DNA of 8,334 nucleotides. Source: CAMBDR01 sp046597185 (GTDB lineage: Bacteria; Pseudomonadota; Gammaproteobacteria; Burkholderiales; Burkholderiaceae_D). Of the stretch, positions 5,599 to 8,334 are shown piece by piece. The position numbers and the translations under genes are program-made. The DNA lies in assembly GCA_046597185.1 (NCBI GenBank), contig JBKJLF010000353.1:1-8334 (forward strand), read 5' to 3'. The stretch's first letter is position 1. Every line of letters begins with the position of its first letter. Under the pieces are notes generated by a model. The model had not been told where the DNA came from. It did not search any database and saw nothing but the letters and a program-made list of their open reading frames with translations.

Positions 5599-6299
5599 GT
5601 TGTAGGAAACCCCATACGCAGTTTTTGCAAGGCGCGGGCGCGATGGCCGCTGTATGCGCCGACTTTTATCTTCAGTTGCCTGCATGCATCGGCATCGCTC
5701 TCGCCATGCCAAAACAGCCACATCACTTGCTGTTCGATGTGGTTCAAGACGTTTTCAAAGTGTTGCCAACCCTGTTGGATTTGGTAGGCAGTTTCCGCCT
5801 CGTTCCAGTCTGGCCGGTCGGGTGTGGCGCTATCTAACGCTTCGTGGGGCAGATCGTCATCATAGTCGGTCGTTAAACCGGTTTCCACCACCAATTCACG
5901 CAAGGCTTTTTCTTTTTTGAAACGCTCGCCCAATTTCCAGTGAATAAGCCGGGTTAGCCAAGTGCGCAAGTTGATGGTGTGGGCCTGTTGGTGGCTTTGA
6001 ATCAGAAGGGTGAAATTTTTGTGGCTGAAAATCGATTGGATCAGGCTTTGCGCCATCGGCGCAGCCGGGCGACGTTCGGCAATCGGTTTCCAGTCATCCA
6101 CGGTTTTACAGACAATGCCCATGGCATCATGCAACATCGCCGCATACAGAGCGTGCGCGGCGTGTTCGCGGGCGCGGGCGGTGGCCGCTGCATCTTGCCC
6201 GGCGCGGCAGGCAAACCAGTGTTCAACACGGGTTTGTACTTGCTGCCAATCTTGTTGATGTAAGGCCACATAATTGGCGACGAGGGTTGGATTAGGCAT
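5595..6299 (-). CDS. ECF-like sigma-70 family factor, divergent
   Basis: The product has 234 residues. Residues 108-135 (TINLRTWLTRLIHWKLGERF) resemble sigma region 2, the part that binds core RNA polymerase and the -10 element. Residues 182-229 resemble region 4, a helix-turn-helix for the -35 element, ending in RARALQKLR as in typical ECF factors. The first 90 residues are an extra N-terminal helical part. It should direct polymerase to its own promoter set. The start at 6299 has AGGTG five bases upstream. A GTG at 6404 in frame would add 35 residues but has no ribosome site. It overlaps the kinase gene by four bases, which implies shared expression and regulation of this factor by phosphorylation or by a kinase partner (inference). 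No anti-sigma gene is adjacent. Sequence similarity to the family is moderate, so DNA binding is not certain. Confidence 0.75.
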   Translation of the reverse strand: MPNPTLVANYVALHQQDWQQVQTRVEHWFACRAGQDAAATARAREHAAHALYAAMLHDAMGIVCKTVDDWKPIAERRPAAPMAQSLIQSIFSHKNFTLLIQSHQQAHTINLRTWLTRLIHWKLGERFKKEKALRELVVETGLTTDYDDDLPHEALDSATPDRPDWNEAETAYQIQQGWQHFENVLNHIEQQVMWLFWHGESDADACRQLKIKVGAYSGHRARALQKLRMGFPTT

Positions 6300-6304
6300 C
6301 TTGA

Positions 6305-6309
6305 CACCT
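6305..6309 (-). promoter_or_regulatory. Ribosome binding site of the sigma-factor gene
   Basis: AGGTG on the minus strand, five bases before ATG 6299. It favours this start over the in-frame GTG at 6404. Confidence 0.5.
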
Positions 6310-6316
6310 GGGTAAG

Positions 6317-6347
6317 CCAAGCTTCCAGCGCGCAAATTGAAGCCTGG
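6317..6347. other. Imperfect inverted repeat in the sigma gene leader
   Basis: CCAAGCTTC (6317-6325) and GAAGCCTGG (6339-6347) match at 8 of 9 positions around a 13-base loop, ending 17 bases before the sigma ATG. It could be a leader hairpin or operator. The 125-bp gap to the oxoprolinase stop shows no convincing -35/-10 promoter, so the cassette's promoter is not located. Confidence 0.25.
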
Positions 6348-6424
6348 TTTGATCGCGCAATCGGCGCTTTGACGCTGGACCAGGTATTTCAAGATTTGCC
6401 GCACTAACGCCAGGCTGATTAATT

Positions 6425-8334
6425 TCAGCCACCCCCAGCCACCCCATACCCACCACCGCCCGGCGTTTCAATCACAAACACATCCCCCGCCGCCATCTCC
6501 GTCTTACCCACATGCGGCAACGGCTCCACGCTGCCATCGTGCCGCAGCACGTAATTCTTGCCCTTTTCCGCCTCGCCGCCCCCCGCCATGCCAAACGGCG
6601 CATGCAAGCGGTTGTTGGATAAAATCGAGGCCGTCATCGGTTCCAAAAACCGCACTTTACGCACCCCGCCATTACCGCCATGCCACTGCCCCACCCCACC
6701 GGAATGAGCACGGATGGCATAACTCTCCAACCGTACCGGAAAGCGAAATTCCAACACTTCCGGGTCCGTCAGGCGCGAATTGGTCATATTGGTTTGCACC
6801 ACATCGGTGCCGTTGAAACCTGGCCCCGCGCCCGAACCGCCGGAAATGGTTTCATAGTATTGATATTTGGCATTGCCAAAGGTGAAGTTATTCATCGTGC
6901 CCTGGCTGGCCGCCATCACGCCCAGCGCGCCATACAGCGCATTGGTGATGCAGGTCGAGGTTTCCACATTGCCCGACACCACCGAAGCCGGGTAAGCCGG
7001 GTTGAGCATGGAACCGGGCGGAATAATCACTTTGATCGGTTTCAGGCAACCCGCATTGAGTGGAATATCCGCATCCACCAGCGTGCGAAACACGTATAGC
7101 ACCGCCGCCATGCACACCGCCGAGGGTGCGTTAAAGTTGTTTTGCTGCTGGCTGGAGGTGCCGCTAAAATCCACCGTCGCCGTGCGATTGGCGGAATCGA
7201 CCTTGATGGCGACCTGAATCTGCGCGCCGTTATCCAGTTGGTAGGTGTAAGCGCCATCTTTCAACACGCTGATCACGCGGCGCACCGCTTCTTCGGCATT
7301 GTCTTGCACATGGCCCATATACGCTTGCACCACGCCAAGGCCAAAATGCGCGACCATTTTGCCCAATTCTTCCACCCCTTTTTGATTGGCGGCGATTTGG
7401 GCGCGTAAATCTGCCAGGTTTTGCTGCGGGTTGCGCGCCGGGTAGCGTGCGCCTGCCAGCAAGGCCAGCGTTTCCGCTTCACGCAGGCTGCCTGTATTGC
7501 CATCGACCAGTTTGAAATTGGTGATCAACACGCCTTCATGTTCCACCGTGGTGGAATCCGGCGGCATCGAGCCGGGGGTGGTGCCGCCTATGTCGGCATG
7601 GTGGCCGCGTGAACCAACGTAAAATAAAATCGTGCTGCGGTCTTGCGAAAATACCGGCGTAATCACGGTCACATCCGGCAAATGGGTGCCGCCGTGGTAG
7701 GGGTCGTTGAGCATAAACACATCGCCCGGCTGCATTTGGCCCACGTTTTCTTGCATCACGGTTTTAATGCTCTCGCTCATCGACCCCAAATGCACCGGCA
7801 TGTGCGGCGCGTTGGCGATTAAATTGCCGTCAGCGTCAAACAGCGCGCAACTGAAATCCAAACGCTCTTTGATATTGACCGAATAGGCGGTATTTTGCAG
7901 CCGTGCGCCCATTTGTTCGGCGATGGACATAAACAGGTTGTTGAAAATTTCCAGCATCACCGGGTCTACCGTGGTGCCCATGGCGCGCCGTTCTGGCCGC
8001 GCTTGTACCCGGCGCAGCAGCAGATGGTTGTAGTCGGTTACGCTCAATTGCCAGCCAGGTTCAACGATGGTGGTGGCGTTGGCTTCGGCAATAATCGCCG
8101 GGCCGTCGATGATGTCGCCAGGGCGCATCTCGGCGCGCAGATACAGGCCGCTCGGGTGCCATTGGTCTTGCGCGTACATTGGCACAGTGGCGTGCGGCTG
8201 CAAGCTACCCGCGCGCGGCGGCAAGCTGGGCTTTTGCTCGGGCGGCGCGTCGGAGCGGCCTATCGCTTCCACCGACAAGGCTTCCACAATCAGCGCTTTG
8301 CCCGCCATCAGGAAAGAAAAACGCTGCAAATAGA
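6425..8334 (-). CDS. 5-oxoprolinase (HyuA-HyuB fusion), 5' part outside the window
   Basis: The frame is open to the right edge and ends at 6425, leaving about 635 residues. The first 115 or so are the C-terminal end of a HyuA-type subunit (GDIIDGPAIIAE, PGW). From M at 7981 (VDPVMLEIFNN) about 518 residues form a complete HyuB-type domain with the family signatures NDPYHGGTHLPD, SRGHHADIGG, VSGNVETS, SGGSGAG and the C-terminal TPGGGGYG. No stop or frameshift lies between the parts, so this is the fused form of about 1,200 residues typical of ATP-dependent 5-oxoprolinases, which open 5-oxo-L-proline to L-glutamate in glutathione and pyroglutamate salvage. N-methylhydantoinase or another hydantoinase activity is possible. 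It is cytoplasmic and probably unrelated in function to the downstream cassette, although the genes share a strand. The Gly-rich tail GVAGGG is normal for the family. Confidence 0.92.
   Translation of the reverse strand, partial: YLQRFSFLMAGKALIVEALSVEAIGRSDAPPEQKPSLPPRAGSLQPHATVPMYAQDQWHPSGLYLRAEMRPGDIIDGPAIIAEANATTIVEPGWQLSVTDYNHLLLRRVQARPERRAMGTTVDPVMLEIFNNLFMSIAEQMGARLQNTAYSVNIKERLDFSCALFDADGNLIANAPHMPVHLGSMSESIKTVMQENVGQMQPGDVFMLNDPYHGGTHLPDVTVITPVFSQDRSTILFYVGSRGHHADIGGTTPGSMPPDSTTVEHEGVLITNFKLVDGNTGSLREAETLALLAGARYPARNPQQNLADLRAQIAANQKGVEELGKMVAHFGLGVVQAYMGHVQDNAEEAVRRVISVLKDGAYTYQLDNGAQIQVAIKVDSANRTATVDFSGTSSQQQNNFNAPSAVCMAAVLYVFRTLVDADIPLNAGCLKPIKVIIPPGSMLNPAYPASVVSGNVETSTCITNALYGALGVMAASQGTMNNFTFGNAKYQYYETISGGSGAGPGFNGTDVVQTNMTNSRLTDPEVLEFRFPVRLESYAIRAHSGGVGQWHGGNGGVRKVRFLEPMTASILSNNRLHAPFGMAGGGEAEKGKNYVLRHDGSVEPLPHVGKTEMAAGDVFVIETPGGGGYGVAGGG

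Noticed and set aside
6300..6404. GTG start giving a longer sigma factor
   Set aside because: No ribosome site before 6404, whereas ATG 6299 has AGGTG at good spacing. It cannot be excluded.
6425..7981. Separate hyuB gene starting at ATG 7981
   Set aside because: The upstream frame encodes the HyuA C-terminus without a stop, so one fused protein is the simpler reading.

Overview
The window looks like a chromosomal stretch of a moderate-to-high-GC Gram-negative bacterium, most likely a beta- or gammaproteobacterium. This rests on clear Shine-Dalgarno sites, a Sec signal peptide on the TPR proteins, a membrane-anchored kinase that implies a periplasm, and a proteobacterial-style fused 5-oxoprolinase. 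The genus cannot be named from sequence alone. Every gene I can support lies on the minus strand, so transcription runs from the right edge (8334) towards position 1.

Region by region: 8334-6425 is the 3' part of a housekeeping 5-oxoprolinase in which the HyuA and HyuB parts are fused. After a 125-bp gap comes a cassette: a divergent ECF-like sigma factor (6299-5595); a kinase-like membrane protein (5598-3874) whose ATG overlaps the sigma stop in an ATGA; a 37-residue cationic mini-ORF (3877-3764) that again overlaps the kinase stop in an ATGA; a 143-residue protein of unknown family (3632-3201) whose ribosome-binding site sits in the arm of a hairpin; and an exported protein (2953-755) with a beta-sandwich N-domain, a coiled coil and nine 46-residue TPR units. 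At the left edge (608-1) begins a second copy of that TPR gene, about 92% identical in DNA, cut by the window end. Gaps between genes are 125, 131, 247 and 146 bp and contain inverted repeats but no tRNA, rRNA, CRISPR array or transposase.

How the parts may work together (inference): the sigma factor and kinase are translationally coupled and act in or at the cytoplasm. The kinase has one membrane span followed by a periplasmic beta-sandwich region. The TPR proteins are exported to the same periplasmic side and begin with a similar carboxypeptidase-regulatory-like domain. A trans-envelope sensing cassette is plausible: periplasmic TPR scaffold to membrane kinase to cytoplasmic sigma factor. 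I do not recognise it as a named system. The tandem copies of the TPR gene and the near-identical units inside it point to ongoing duplication and recombination, as seen in variable recognition proteins.
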